The notes under the pieces are model-generated. The model ran no database searches. It was not told the DNA's origin and was given only the letters and a program-made list of their open reading frames with translations. Shown one piece after another: positions 16,599 through 26,005 of a stretch of DNA of 64,000 nt. Position 1 is the stretch's first letter, and every line of letters begins with the position of its first letter. The stretch covers positions 124,001-188,000 of the forward strand of contig JAZSQU010000048.1 of the NCBI GenBank assembly GCA_045538095.1. Direction: 5' to 3'. Both the position numbers and the translations under genes were made by a program. The DNA comes from UBA6857 sp045538095 (GTDB taxonomy: Bacteria > Bacillota > Clostridia > Oscillospirales > Acutalibacteraceae).

Positions 16599-19299
16599 AT
16601 TCAACCGGCATTTCAACCGAAGCTGTAAAGAGGTCGCCGTCAATTGAAAGGTCAAGCTTTCCTTTCATCAGGGTGCAGAGGTTTTCTGCAATTGAAAGTC
16701 CCAGACCGTTGCCTGAGGTTGAACGGGATTCGTCACCACGCACAAATCGGCTTTTCAGCTCTTCAGGTGTCATATTTAAAGGAGCAGCAGAAATGTTCTT
16801 GATGATAATTTTTGCTGTCTTGCCCGATTTCTGTGCGCTGATATAAACTCTTGTGTGCTCCATAGCATACTTCTTTACGTTTACAATGAGATTTTCAAGC
16901 ACTCTGTAAAGAAGATTACTGTCAGCTTTTACCACAATATCCTCGTCGGGAAGATTTACAATTACTGTAAGATTCTTCTCTGAAAGACCCTCACCGTGTT
17001 CACCCGTAAGCTGATTAATGAATTCATTTACACTTACGGAAACGGTGTTCACGTTAATTGCGCCTGATGACGCCTTTGATGCTTCAACAAGGTCTTCAAT
17101 GAGGTGCTTCAGACGGTCACTCTTTTCGCTGAGGACTGAAAGATAGCTCTGTGCAGTTTCGTCCTCGATATCGCACTTCTGAAGCAAATCCACATAGTTG
17201 ATTATGCTTGTGAGAGGTGTTTTTAAATCGTGCGAAACATTTGTGATAAGCTCGGTTTTCATTTTTTCGTTCTGCATAGCCTTTTCAACGGCATTTTTTA
17301 TTCCGTCTCTGATGCCCATAAGGTCGTCTGCGGTTTTGTGGAATGCTTCAGGAATTGCGGTGTAATCCACTTTTGCGTTTTCGTCACCGTTACGGATTTC
17401 ACTTGTAACTCTGAAAAGTCTTTTAACCGCGCCCACAAAACGCACTCCGCGAAGAAGAATGTAGCAGTCAAAGGCAAAGAGCAAAAAGAACATAAACAGA
17501 CCTAAAATGCCGTTGGCATCAACAACAAATATCGACACAAGTCCCACCGCAAGGTTAATAAGAATTACAATGAGGGTTTTTCTCTTTACCTCAACTTCAA
17601 CATCACCTACATAGATATATTTCTGCTTGGCGGCTTTTATTTTGTCCTTAATCTTCTGTTTGTTCCTTCTGAAGAAGCTCCAGATTCCCTTGATTATCTT
17701 GTTGAACACCCATACAACCATAAAGCTCTTGCCGAGATCACGGTTTTTGATGTGTCTTGTAAGGTAGAGAATGTAATCTAAAAGTGCCGTCGCAACCACA
17801 ACAGCCATAGCTGTCATAAGAACAGCATTTATAACTACGAAACTATTACTCAATGAGAATAGTTCATCAAGGAACAGCCAACCGCAGAAGAAAACTATTG
17901 CTCCGTCAATTGCCGTTCTCAATTCAACCCACATATTGTCAAGGGGTGCCATATAAACTTCATCATCTTTTTTGTATCTGCCGCTTTTTATTATAAGAAT
18001 GATACCGAAGAGTGCACAGACAGCAAAACCAATAAGTGCAATCCATACCATATCCTGAATTGCCTGCTTCATCACAAGAAAATTGTGTAGATACTCTTTG
18101 CCGAGCTTTTCGTGAAACGGCTTTGTATTGTCAGTACCGTAGGGATATACTCCCACTATATGCAAACTATCCACATCGTAATTATCAAAAAGAAAATAAT
18201 CGTCAGTATCATATATCTCTGATTTTATAACATCCCAGCTGTCATTTTTGAAGCGAGCCTGAAAATCGCACTTTGAAACGGCTTTCATTACGTCATATTC
18301 CGTGGATTTTTCTGTTATGCCCTTTATGTTTGTTGAAATAACCTTGCCGTTTTTAATTGTTGCAAAGTAAGCTGAGGGATAATTTTTTAGTTCAGCCCTT
18401 TTGCCTTCATATTTATCAAGAAAGTCCTCATAGGAAGAATATGGAGAAAGATAAAGCACATCCTGAAGCTTTTCTTCGTTTACGGTAACACCGTAAAAGC
18501 CGAAGAAGTATGAGGTGTCGTTGCCGTAAAAGTCAAGCTCACCGTCAACATTTGTAACATTAGGCACTGTTGTGTGCATTATGGTTTCTTCTATATCAGC
18601 ATCATCTTCATAAACCAGAGCATTTATAGGCACTACCAGATCATAGCCGATTTCACCAGCCATCTTTTTAACTTCTCCGGGGAGACTGTTGTAGTAATAC
18701 TCAACCGAGGAGTTGTTTGAATGAGTTTCATCCCAGGTGCCGTCGTAATACATCTCAGGCTCATCAACGAAAAAGTCTACATATTCCCAATATTCTATCT
18801 CCCAATAGGAAAATTCGGTTTTGTAGTCAAGATATCGGCCTGCTTCACCTGAGGGAATGTTCATATAATCGAGGGATACATAGCCTGCTTCCACAAGCTC
18901 AAGAAGGCCTACAATACCTTCTGTAACACCGTTCTTGTTGGTTTTATACATATCCTTTTTTATGTGATAAAGGATATCTTCCTTAAGATTTTTTGCAGCA
19001 GACTTATAGGCATTCGCCTCTTTTTCATAGACTTCCTTGCTGCCGCCTTCAAATTCAGCAAGATTTTCAAGCAGCATAAGATAATTATCAAGCTGATTTG
19101 CGAAAACTGCTTTTTCCATTCTTCCAACGGAATCAAATTGCAATGCATCGTCTAAGGTTACCTTTGTTGCGCTGCTTTGCCACACTGTGTCAACTCTTTC
19201 AACCGCACTGAAGGTACAGACACCCACCGTTGCGAGTATAAGAATAACACAAAGCACCTTTGTAAATGTAATTTTAGATTTTTTCAACCTTGTATCCAA
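16597..19299 (-). CDS. Large multi-spanning sensor histidine kinase
   Basis: 900 aa. One N-terminal membrane segment (about 13-30) precedes a long extracytoplasmic region (about 31-405), then about five to six further membrane segments (408-660), a short HAMP-like linker, and the kinase core. The phospho-acceptor is His690 in SHDLKTPL; the N box (NLIVN, near 806) and G box (GNGLGLS, near 870) of the ATP-binding domain are intact. The start is TTG, overlapping the response-regulator gene by 26 bp, with a G-rich stretch upstream as RBS. It phosphorylates the OmpR-type partner encoded just upstream. The sensed signal is unknown; the sensor region has no domain I recognise. The output domain is most like the VanS/PhoR class. 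Confidence 0.9.
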   Translation of the reverse strand: MDTRLKKSKITFTKVLCVILILATVGVCTFSAVERVDTVWQSSATKVTLDDALQFDSVGRMEKAVFANQLDNYLMLLENLAEFEGGSKEVYEKEANAYKSAAKNLKEDILYHIKKDMYKTNKNGVTEGIVGLLELVEAGYVSLDYMNIPSGEAGRYLDYKTEFSYWEIEYWEYVDFFVDEPEMYYDGTWDETHSNNSSVEYYYNSLPGEVKKMAGEIGYDLVVPINALVYEDDADIEETIMHTTVPNVTNVDGELDFYGNDTSYFFGFYGVTVNEEKLQDVLYLSPYSSYEDFLDKYEGKRAELKNYPSAYFATIKNGKVISTNIKGITEKSTEYDVMKAVSKCDFQARFKNDSWDVIKSEIYDTDDYFLFDNYDVDSLHIVGVYPYGTDNTKPFHEKLGKEYLHNFLVMKQAIQDMVWIALIGFAVCALFGIILIIKSGRYKKDDEVYMAPLDNMWVELRTAIDGAIVFFCGWLFLDELFSLSNSFVVINAVLMTAMAVVVATALLDYILYLTRHIKNRDLGKSFMVVWVFNKIIKGIWSFFRRNKQKIKDKIKAAKQKYIYVGDVEVEVKRKTLIVILINLAVGLVSIFVVDANGILGLFMFFLLFAFDCYILLRGVRFVGAVKRLFRVTSEIRNGDENAKVDYTAIPEAFHKTADDLMGIRDGIKNAVEKAMQNEKMKTELITNVSHDLKTPLTSIINYVDLLQKCDIEDETAQSYLSVLSEKSDRLKHLIEDLVEASKASSGAINVNTVSVSVNEFINQLTGEHGEGLSEKNLTVIVNLPDEDIVVKADSNLLYRVLENLIVNVKKYAMEHTRVYISAQKSGKTAKIIIKNISAAPLNMTPEELKSRFVRGDESRSTSGNGLGLSIAENLCTLMKGKLDLSIDGDLFTASVEMPVE

Positions 19300-19966
19300 T
19301 GCCCCACACCACCTTTAAGTATTTTGGATTTTTCGTGTCAATTTCAATTTTTTCTCTTATTCGTCTGATGTGTACCGTTACTGTTTTTTCAGCGGAGAAA
19401 GCGTTTTCGTTCCAGACATTTTCAAAAATCTGATTGGAAGAAATTGCAATACCGAGATTTTTCATAAGGTATTCAAGGATACCGTACTCCGTTGCAGTAA
19501 GTCGAACCTCTTCACCGTCAAGAGTAACAGCCTTGCGCTTAAGGTCAAGAGAAAGTCCACCGGTGGTTATCACATCTTTCTCTTCAACTCTTGAACCTAA
19601 GGTAACAAAACGTCTTATCTGCGATTTAACTCTTGCACAAAGCTCAAGAGGACTGAAGGGCTTTGTAACATAATCGTCTCCGCCGAAGCCCAGACCTGCA
19701 ATTTTGTCCGTGTCCTCACTTTTTGCCGAGAGGAAAATAATAGGAATGTTGCTTTCCTTTCTGATTTCGAGAGTGGCAGTTATGCCGTCCATAACAGGCA
19801 TCATAATATCCATTATTACGCAGTGGATATCGCTGTCCCGTCTGAGAATTTCAAGAGCTTCTTTTCCGTTAAAGGCACTTACCGTTTCATAACCCTGAGA
19901 AGAGAGATAAATCTCAATTGAACGGACTATTGCCTTATCGTCATCACATACCAGAACTTTATACAT
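19274..19966 (-). CDS. OmpR/PhoB-family response regulator
   Basis: 230 aa. The receiver domain has the acidic pocket D8-D9-D10, phosphoacceptor Asp53 in IMDIMMP, and Lys102 in VTKPFSP. The C-terminal winged-helix DNA-binding domain (about 130-228) includes LTATEYGILEYL and VHIRRIREKIE. Its end overlaps the kinase start, typical of a translationally coupled pair. RBS AAAAGGAG. The promoter region just upstream contains TATAAT and an inverted TTGTAA/TTTACAA pair that might be an operator; that is only a guess. Target genes unknown, but the envelope genes upstream (yfhO, capA) end in a separate terminator. Confidence 0.94.
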   Translation of the reverse strand: MYKVLVCDDDKAIVRSIEIYLSSQGYETVSAFNGKEALEILRRDSDIHCVIMDIMMPVMDGITATLEIRKESNIPIIFLSAKSEDTDKIAGLGFGGDDYVTKPFSPLELCARVKSQIRRFVTLGSRVEEKDVITTGGLSLDLKRKAVTLDGEEVRLTATEYGILEYLMKNLGIAISSNQIFENVWNENAFSAEKTVTVHIRRIREKIEIDTKNPKYLKVVWGIGYKVEKI

Positions 19967-20086
19967 CGCTTTTTCTCCTTTTGCACTTTCCTTGGTACAT
20001 TTTCATTGTAAAAGTTAATTCTTACAAACAGTACCACAAAATTATAACAAATATATTACAAATTCAGATTGTCGATAAAAGCACAG

Positions 20087-20131
20087 TAAAAAACACCGCT
20101 TTTTCAACTGTTCAGCCGATAGAGCGGTGTT
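20087..20131 (-). terminator. Terminator of the birA-capA-yfhO operon
   Basis: 9-bp stem AACACCGCT/AGCGGTGTT with a long loop, followed by TTTT on the minus strand. Confidence 0.7.
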
Positions 20132-20141
20132 AATCATTATC

Positions 20142-22172
20142 TTAAGATTTCTTTCTTTTTATAAGTATCATCACGCAGAAACCGAGAAGTGACAGAAGGC
20201 TTATAACTGCGCCTGCTTTTATACCCGGCACAGTGTACCTGAGTTCGATTTCGTGCTCACCTTCAGGAATTTCCACTGAGAGAAGATAACCTGCTGCCTT
20301 TTTTGTTTCTGCCGCTTTGCCGTCAACGGTAACAGTCCAGCCCTCATCATAAGGAATTGAGAAAAGGAAAACTCCGTCTTTCTCTACAGTAGCTGTACCC
20401 CTGATGAAATCCGTGTCGAATTCTGTCATATTGAAGCCGTTTTTATGAAGGTATGAAATAGCTTTGTCGTAGTTTTCACTGCCACCGTTTACGATTGAAT
20501 CAAACAGTGCTTTCTGCGCTTCTTTGCCCGATTCATATTCCGACAAGTCAAGGCTCAGCACATCCTTTTCAGAAAGATAGCCTAAAGGCAACGCATCCTC
20601 ATTGATTTCAAGACTTAATCTTTCGTCAGGATTTTCAAAAACAAGATTTTCTGTAAGGATATATTTTATGCCGAAAAGGTCGTCAGTCATCTGAGTGCCC
20701 GTATAATGGGTGCTTACTCTCTGAGCATAGCGCTCCATACCTAAATTCTGAAAGAAATTCCATGCATCTGCCGACATGGTTGAAGAGTAGTAGCAAACTC
20801 CGTTATAGGTGCACTGCTGAGGGAGATTGTTTTTCTCTTCTCCCGTCCACTCCACACGGTAAAAGCCTTCGTCGGTTATGCTCTCTTCAATTTTTTCAAA
20901 TGAGCTTTCATATTTCTGCAGTGAATCCAGACGGCTTGTCCAGGTGTTGGCAAGGAAAATTGTGATAAAACTGAAAATCACTGTAAGCGCTGAAAAAACC
21001 GCAGCGAGGTGAAGCAGCTCTTCTTTTTTGAACTTCAGATTTTCCGCACCCTTTACCGCAAGAGCGAGAATGAGAAAAATCAGAAGAAAGCTCTGTCTTG
21101 CAGGAAGCTGATTGGGAAAATGAAAGCCGTGCCACACAAATTCGCCAAGGTTTATGCTCATTGAAAGGAACATAAAGGTAACGAATATAAGGGAAACAAT
21201 CCTTTCCCGTTTCGGCACTTTTTTAATAAAGAAGAAAACGGTCATAAGTACCACTGCCAAAACTGAGCAGTATAAATTAGGTGCGCCATATTCAAGTGAA
21301 ACCTTTTGAAAAGGCAGAAGCTGACGGAGAATTTCTAAAAGGCTGTACTTAAGCTCAATTTCACCCGTAAATCCCATATCGCTTGCCATTGTAAGAGAAA
21401 GCGCCTTAACCGTAGGCAGAAGCACCACTGCGGCCATACCTCCTGCCACAAGAGATGAAAAGCTGAAAAGAAGTCCTTTTCCGATTATCTCTTTAAGGCT
21501 GTGCTTTTCTCTGAATGCAAGGTAAACAAAGTAAAGGCAAAGGAAAAGGCACACCATATAGCTGATGTAAAAGCAGCTCCAGATTGAGAGGAAAAGCGTA
21601 AAAATGTAAAGTACAGTTTTTCCCTCTTTAAAAAGCTTTTCCAATCCGAGAATCACAAGGGGCAGAAGAACAATTACATCTGTCCACATAAGCTGATTTA
21701 TAAAAGCAAGCATATATCCGCTGAGGGCATAGCACACAGAAAAGGCGGTATAAACGAAAAAGCGTTTTCTGTAATTCTCTTCTTTTCCCGTCTTAACTAA
21801 TCTTATAGCGAAAAACAAACCTGCAAGGGCAATTTTAAGCACTACAATTAAATCAATAGTTACTGCCTGAAGACTGTGAGGCACAAGGTAAAGAACCAGC
21901 CATAAGGGGCTGTTTGTGTAATAAGCATTCTGCGCCCAGAGGTTAAAGCCCAGTGCTCCCGAAAAGCTATAGAAAATCTCGCCGTTTTTGACCGCCTCAG
22001 TCATATTCATCAACATCGGATAATACTGTGAAAAGCCGTCCATGGAAATTATACTGCGTGGGCCGAAGGGTGCAAGCTCTTTAAAGGCATAAGAAAGCAG
22101 TACCGTAAGCATTGGCACGGTAAAGGAATAGAGAAGTATCAGCGAATCGGTTTTTCTGCTTTCGTTTTTCAA
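20142..22172 (-). CDS. YfhO-family multi-spanning membrane protein (GT-C-like)
   Basis: 676 aa. Around 12 membrane segments occupy residues 10-410, with the family-typical luminal motif SMDGFSQYYPML (about 43-54), where the acidic residue is thought to be catalytic in GT-C folds. A large extracytoplasmic domain follows (about 415-650), ending in the typical YDEGWTVTVDG and a last membrane helix with a KRKKS tail. In Bacillus and Listeria YfhO-type proteins glycosylate wall or membrane polymers using lipid-linked sugars; a similar role here is inferred. TTG start with AAGGTG upstream; 21 bp after capA in the same operon. At 676 aa it is shorter than the ~850-aa Bacillus YfhO. Confidence 0.82.
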   Translation of the reverse strand: MKNESRKTDSLILLYSFTVPMLTVLLSYAFKELAPFGPRSIISMDGFSQYYPMLMNMTEAVKNGEIFYSFSGALGFNLWAQNAYYTNSPLWLVLYLVPHSLQAVTIDLIVVLKIALAGLFFAIRLVKTGKEENYRKRFFVYTAFSVCYALSGYMLAFINQLMWTDVIVLLPLVILGLEKLFKEGKTVLYIFTLFLSIWSCFYISYMVCLFLCLYFVYLAFREKHSLKEIIGKGLLFSFSSLVAGGMAAVVLLPTVKALSLTMASDMGFTGEIELKYSLLEILRQLLPFQKVSLEYGAPNLYCSVLAVVLMTVFFFIKKVPKRERIVSLIFVTFMFLSMSINLGEFVWHGFHFPNQLPARQSFLLIFLILALAVKGAENLKFKKEELLHLAAVFSALTVIFSFITIFLANTWTSRLDSLQKYESSFEKIEESITDEGFYRVEWTGEEKNNLPQQCTYNGVCYYSSTMSADAWNFFQNLGMERYAQRVSTHYTGTQMTDDLFGIKYILTENLVFENPDERLSLEINEDALPLGYLSEKDVLSLDLSEYESGKEAQKALFDSIVNGGSENYDKAISYLHKNGFNMTEFDTDFIRGTATVEKDGVFLFSIPYDEGWTVTVDGKAAETKKAAGYLLSVEIPEGEHEIELRYTVPGIKAGAVISLLSLLGFCVMILIKRKKS

Positions 22173-22193
22173 GGTTACACCTTCTGTCTTATC

Positions 22194-23513
22194 TTAGTTT
22201 ACAACTATCTCTTTACTCTTAAGGTACTTGTTGCATTTATCCGTACCCTCTTTAACAAGAGCCATTGTTCTGTCATATGAAGCCTTTGCCTGACTTAAGC
22301 CGTCAGATGTTTTGTTAAGTCCAAGCTTTTCTGCTTTGTTATCCATATTCTTTGAAAGAGGCACAATATTATATACCTTTTTGCCACCTGAGGAGTAAAC
22401 ATGCACCCATGTAGGAATGCTTTTTACGCTTTCAAAAACAACCTTGCCGTCGCTGTATTTTGAAAAGGTCATTTCAAAGGTAAGTCCGTCTTCCGTGTGA
22501 CCCGATTTGAGCCCCATATATGCTCTGCGCTGATTTGAAAGCACGTTACCCATTGAATAAACACAGACAGTTTTATGCTTCCCGTTTTCAGAAGTGAGAA
22601 GGTCAACGGGCTGTACAACGTGGGGATGTCCGCCGATAATCACATCAACGCCCATATTGCAAAGCTTCTGTGCAATTGCTTTCTGCTTATTGTTGGGACT
22701 TAACTGATACTCTTCGCCCCAGTGCATGTAAACAGTAATAACCTCTGCACCTTTTTTCTTCATTTTCTTCATTTCTGCCTTAAGCTCTTCATAGAAAGGC
22801 TCGGGATTATCAGGCTTGAATGAATTGATAAGAGGTGCCGTTTCTTTGTCTACAAGAAGTCCGTTGAGAGATTTTCTGCCCTCAGATGAGGGAGTTTCAT
22901 AGGTATAGCAGATAAATCCGAATTTTATGTCGTTTACGTCGGTAATAAGGAATTTTCTGCCCTCTTCAGTAAGTCTTGTACCGGTATAATCAAAGCCTTT
23001 TTCTTTAATCACCTTCTGTGTGCGTTCAACACCCTCGCCGTTTTTGTCAAAGGTGTGGTTATTTGCCGTAAGAAGACAGTCAACGCCTGCTTTTTTTAGT
23101 GCATCTGCAATTGCATCAGGTGAATTGAAGCGTGGAAAACCGCTGTAGGGTTTGCCTGTGCCTGCAAGAGTAGTTTCAAGGTTTGCAACAAAGTAGTCGC
23201 AATCCTCAATAAGGCTTTCTGTGTAGGTGAAAATATTATCGAAGTTATATCCGTCGGCTGTTTTTGCTGCAGTGTAAACGGGTATATGAATAAGCACGTC
23301 ACCTGCTGAGCGTATGGTAGCCGTTGAGGTAATATGAGGTGGAGGCGGTTCGGTTGTAGGCGCCTCAGTTGTAGGTGCGGCAGTTGTTGTAGGCTCAACA
23401 ATGCTTATACCTCCGCCAAAGGTGAGCACTGCCCCTACAGTCAGTACCGCTACAAGTATGGCCGCAATTATTACAGCCGTATTTCTATTTGCGCTTTTAC
23501 TTTTCAAACTCAT
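22194..23513 (-). CDS. CapA-family protein (poly-gamma-glutamate/capsule-type metallophosphatase fold), membrane anchored
   Basis: 439 aa. An N-terminal membrane anchor (about 12-35) and a Thr/Pro-rich linker (PTTTAAPTTEAPTTEPPPP) lead to the CapA domain (about 60-340). Typical motifs are SAGDVLIH, VANLETTL, LTANNHTFDKNGEG, VYMHWGEEY and IGGHPHVVQPV, which carry the metal-binding Asp/His/Asn residues of the calcineurin-like fold. Family members assist capsule or poly-glutamate synthesis at the cell surface, but many have unknown roles. It starts 6 nt after birA and precedes a YfhO-like protein, so an envelope function is the likely reading. No other pgs/cap genes are present, so poly-glutamate itself is not implied. 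Confidence 0.88.
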   Translation of the reverse strand: MSLKSKSANRNTAVIIAAILVAVLTVGAVLTFGGGISIVEPTTTAAPTTEAPTTEPPPPHITSTATIRSAGDVLIHIPVYTAAKTADGYNFDNIFTYTESLIEDCDYFVANLETTLAGTGKPYSGFPRFNSPDAIADALKKAGVDCLLTANNHTFDKNGEGVERTQKVIKEKGFDYTGTRLTEEGRKFLITDVNDIKFGFICYTYETPSSEGRKSLNGLLVDKETAPLINSFKPDNPEPFYEELKAEMKKMKKKGAEVITVYMHWGEEYQLSPNNKQKAIAQKLCNMGVDVIIGGHPHVVQPVDLLTSENGKHKTVCVYSMGNVLSNQRRAYMGLKSGHTEDGLTFEMTFSKYSDGKVVFESVKSIPTWVHVYSSGGKKVYNIVPLSKNMDNKAEKLGLNKTSDGLSQAKASYDRTMALVKEGTDKCNKYLKSKEIVVN

Positions 23514-23519
23514 CAGTCC

Positions 23520-24290
23520 TTATATTTTTCTTATGGTAATTTCTTCGGTGTAAAGAGTTTTTTCTTCCCCGTTTGCTGTGTGCACCTTTAATCTGAGCCT
23601 TTCATCGGTGCCTGTTACCGTAGCTTCGTAAAGGTTTTCTTTTTCTCTTACGGTGATTTTCTCCCCGAGATAAAGCAGTCTGTTTTTATATTCCTCGGAA
23701 AAGGTGAGCTTTGGCATATCGTTATAGTAAGAAAGAAACTCCCTTAAAAATACACCTACAAGTCTCTCTCTTTCGGCATATGTAACTTCTTTTCTGAGAG
23801 CTGCGGCAATATCTTTAATTTCCTCGTTGAAGCCACCCTCCGGCTCAGTAAGGTTAATACCGATACCCACAATTACATAGTCAGTTTTATCGCTTGAGGA
23901 AAATGTCGCCTTTGTGAGTATTCCTGCAACCTTTTTGCCGTTATAGTAAATATCGTTTACCCACTTTATGTCTGTTTTAATCTTGAGAACCTCTTCAATT
24001 GCTTTAACCGCAGCCACGGCAGTCATAGGCGTAAGCAGATTACAGTCATCGGGTAAAAATGACGGGCGAAGAAGAATACTCATATAAATTCCGTTGCCCT
24101 TTGGTGAATGAAAGGTTCTGCCCATTCTGCCCTTGCCCCCTGACTGGCTTTCAGCGAGCATAACGGCAACTTCTTTTTCACCGTTTCTTGCAAGTTCAGC
24201 AAGCTCGTCGTTGGTTGAGGTGGCTTCTTCTTTTATTATAAAGCAGACTTCTTCCGTAAGTTCTTTTTTTATGTTAGTTTCGTTATACAT
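23520..24290 (-). CDS. birA: Biotin--protein ligase, monofunctional
   Basis: 256 aa. It has only the catalytic and C-terminal SH3-like domains and lacks the N-terminal DNA-binding domain of repressor-type BirA. The biotinoyl-AMP loop appears as GGKGRMGRTF (about 51-60, GRGRRG in the classic form), followed by IKWVNDIYYNGKKVAGIL (about 106-123) with the key Lys, and GIGINL. It attaches biotin to carboxylase or decarboxylase subunits. First gene of an operon with capA and yfhO. No biotin synthesis genes are nearby. Confidence 0.92.
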   Translation of the reverse strand: MYNETNIKKELTEEVCFIIKEEATSTNDELAELARNGEKEVAVMLAESQSGGKGRMGRTFHSPKGNGIYMSILLRPSFLPDDCNLLTPMTAVAAVKAIEEVLKIKTDIKWVNDIYYNGKKVAGILTKATFSSSDKTDYVIVGIGINLTEPEGGFNEEIKDIAAALRKEVTYAERERLVGVFLREFLSYYNDMPKLTFSEEYKNRLLYLGEKITVREKENLYEATVTGTDERLRLKVHTANGEEKTLYTEEITIRKI

Positions 24291-24321
24291 AACTTCACCT
24301 TGAGTTTTTTCTTTAAAATAG

Positions 24322-24350
24322 AGTATACCACAGAAAAAAGCCCATTACAA
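24322..24350 (-). promoter_or_regulatory. birA operon promoter
   Basis: TTGTAA (24345-24350), 17 bp, TATACT (24322-24327) on the minus strand. Confidence 0.6.
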
Positions 24351-24436
24351 GAATTTAACTCTTCTTTAGCATATATTTAAGATTTGTAAGAATTAAATCG
24401 TCAACAAACAGTAAATCTTTTCCTTTTCCTATTGCA

Positions 24437-24465
24437 TTGTTAAGAAAAAGATAGTATTATAAAAT
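24437..24465 (+). promoter_or_regulatory. Alcohol dehydrogenase promoter
   Basis: TTGTTA (24437-24442), 17 bp, TAAAAT (24460-24465). Confidence 0.6.
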
Positions 24466-24508
24466 ACACAAAAGCAAAACTTATTATATTTTGGAAGGAT
24501 GATTTTAG

Positions 24509-25714
24509 ATGTGGCAGTTAAAGAAAGCTTTTTACAGAACATATCAGTCAGTTTTTAAGATTGCTATGTTTGCTTTTGACTGGTCAGAACCCGAAACACT
24601 TGAGGGCCCCGGCGCAATCCGTAAGCTTCCCGAATTCATTAAGAGTAAGGGCGTAAACAAAGTTCTTGTTGTAACCGATAAGGGTCTTATGGGCATTCAC
24701 CTTCTCGATTCTCTTTTTGAAGAGATGACAAAGGCAGGCGTGGACTATGTTGTTTACGACGGCACAGAACCCAACCCCTCAATTGAAAACATTGAAGATG
24801 CCCGTCAGCTTTATGTTGACAACGCTTGTGAAGGTCTTATCGCTTTTGGTGGCGGTTCACCTATGGACTGCGCAAAGGCAGCAGGCGCAAGAGTTACTAA
24901 CCCCAGAATCCCCGTAAAAAAGATGCGCGGTGTTCTCAAGCTTGTACATAAGCTTCCTCCTCTCTTTGCAGTTCCCACAACAGCAGGTACAGGTTCAGAA
25001 GTTACACTTGCAGCAGTTGTAAGTGACCGTAAGACTCACGAAAAGAACGCTATCAATGACCCGAGACTCAGACCCAAGTATGCAGTTCTTGACCCCGAGC
25101 TTACAACAGGACTTCCTCCTCACATTACTTCAACAACAGGTATGGACGCACTCACTCATGCAGTTGAGGCTTATATCGGCAGAAGTAACGTTAAGTCAAC
25201 AGAAATGTACGCTGAAAAGGCTACAAAGATGATTTTTGAATCACTTGAAACAGCTTATACAGACGGCAAGAACATTGAAGCAAGAGAAACAATGCTCAAG
25301 GCTTCATACTATGCAGGTATGGCATTCACAAGAGCTTACGTAGGTTATGTTCACGCAATCGCTCACAATCTCGGCGGTTTCTACGGCATTCCTCACGGTC
25401 TTGCAAACGCAGTAATTCTTCCTTATGTTCTTGAATACTACGGCGAAACAGCTCATGCACGTCTTGCAAAGCTCGCTGTTATTTCAGGCGTTAAGACAGA
25501 CGGCACAGACAAGGAAAAGGCTGAAGCATTCATTGAAGCTATCAAGACTATGAACAAGAACATGAACATCCAGGATAAGTTCGATTGTATTAAGGAAGAA
25601 GACATTCCCACAATCGTTAAGCGTGCGCTTAAGGAAGGCAATCCTCTTTATCCCGTACCGAAGATTATGGATGCAGCAGACTGCGAAGCTGTAATCAGAA
25701 GACTTATGAAATAA
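24509..25714 (+). CDS. Iron-containing (group III) alcohol dehydrogenase
   Basis: 401 aa. NAD(P)-dependent interconversion of alcohols and aldehydes or ketones. The nucleotide-binding region includes GGGSPMDCAKAA; the iron ligands can be assigned by spacing to Asp213 and His217 (MDALTHA), His282 (HAIAH) and His296 (GIPHG), the same 4- and 14-residue spacings as in FucO. An N-terminal extension of about 25 residues (WQLKKAFYRTYQSVFKIAM) precedes the core, longer than in FucO or YqhD. RBS GGAAGG. Monocistronic with promoter and terminator. It may take part in fermentation to ethanol or another alcohol; the substrate is not inferable. Confidence 0.93.
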   Translation: MWQLKKAFYRTYQSVFKIAMFAFDWSEPETLEGPGAIRKLPEFIKSKGVNKVLVVTDKGLMGIHLLDSLFEEMTKAGVDYVVYDGTEPNPSIENIEDARQLYVDNACEGLIAFGGGSPMDCAKAAGARVTNPRIPVKKMRGVLKLVHKLPPLFAVPTTAGTGSEVTLAAVVSDRKTHEKNAINDPRLRPKYAVLDPELTTGLPPHITSTTGMDALTHAVEAYIGRSNVKSTEMYAEKATKMIFESLETAYTDGKNIEARETMLKASYYAGMAFTRAYVGYVHAIAHNLGGFYGIPHGLANAVILPYVLEYYGETAHARLAKLAVISGVKTDGTDKEKAEAFIEAIKTMNKNMNIQDKFDCIKEEDIPTIVKRALKEGNPLYPVPKIMDAADCEAVIRRLMK

Positions 25715-25718
25715 AAAA

Positions 25719-25746
25719 ATTCCGTCCGAAAGGACGGATTTTTTTA
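25719..25746 (+). terminator. Terminator of the alcohol dehydrogenase gene
   Basis: TCCGTCC/GGACGGA with GAAA loop and a T7 run. Confidence 0.88.
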
Positions 25747-25782
25747 TTTCAGTTTGAAGTGTGGAGTTTGTAGAGTGGAGTT

Positions 25783-25921
25783 AATAAACCTCTCCGTCAG
25801 CCTACGGCTGCCATCTCTCCTTTCAGGAGAGGCAAGAGTTATTGCAGGAATATAAAAAGATAAAGCCTTGCCGTCCCTGAAAGGGAAGGTGGCACACGAA
25901 GTGTGACGGAAGGGTTTTATT
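25783..25921. repeat. Palindromic intergenic element B
   Basis: Same family as element A. The left end AATAAACCTCTCCGTCA pairs, with a few differences, with the right end TGACGGAAGGGTTTTATT. Tip hairpins are GCCTACGGC on the left and CACACGAAGTGTG on the right; inner arms are CTCTCCTTTCAGGAGAG and TCCCTGAAAGGGA. Flanked by a GAAGTGTGGAGTT-type run on the left and TTCAACTTTCAACTTT on the right. Confidence 0.75.
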
Positions 25922-26005
25922 TCAACTTTCAACTTTAAAAACAAATAAAGGCGGATTTTTTTGCAAATAATGAAAGCAGTCGGATACCGGCTGCTTTCAG
26001 TTTAA

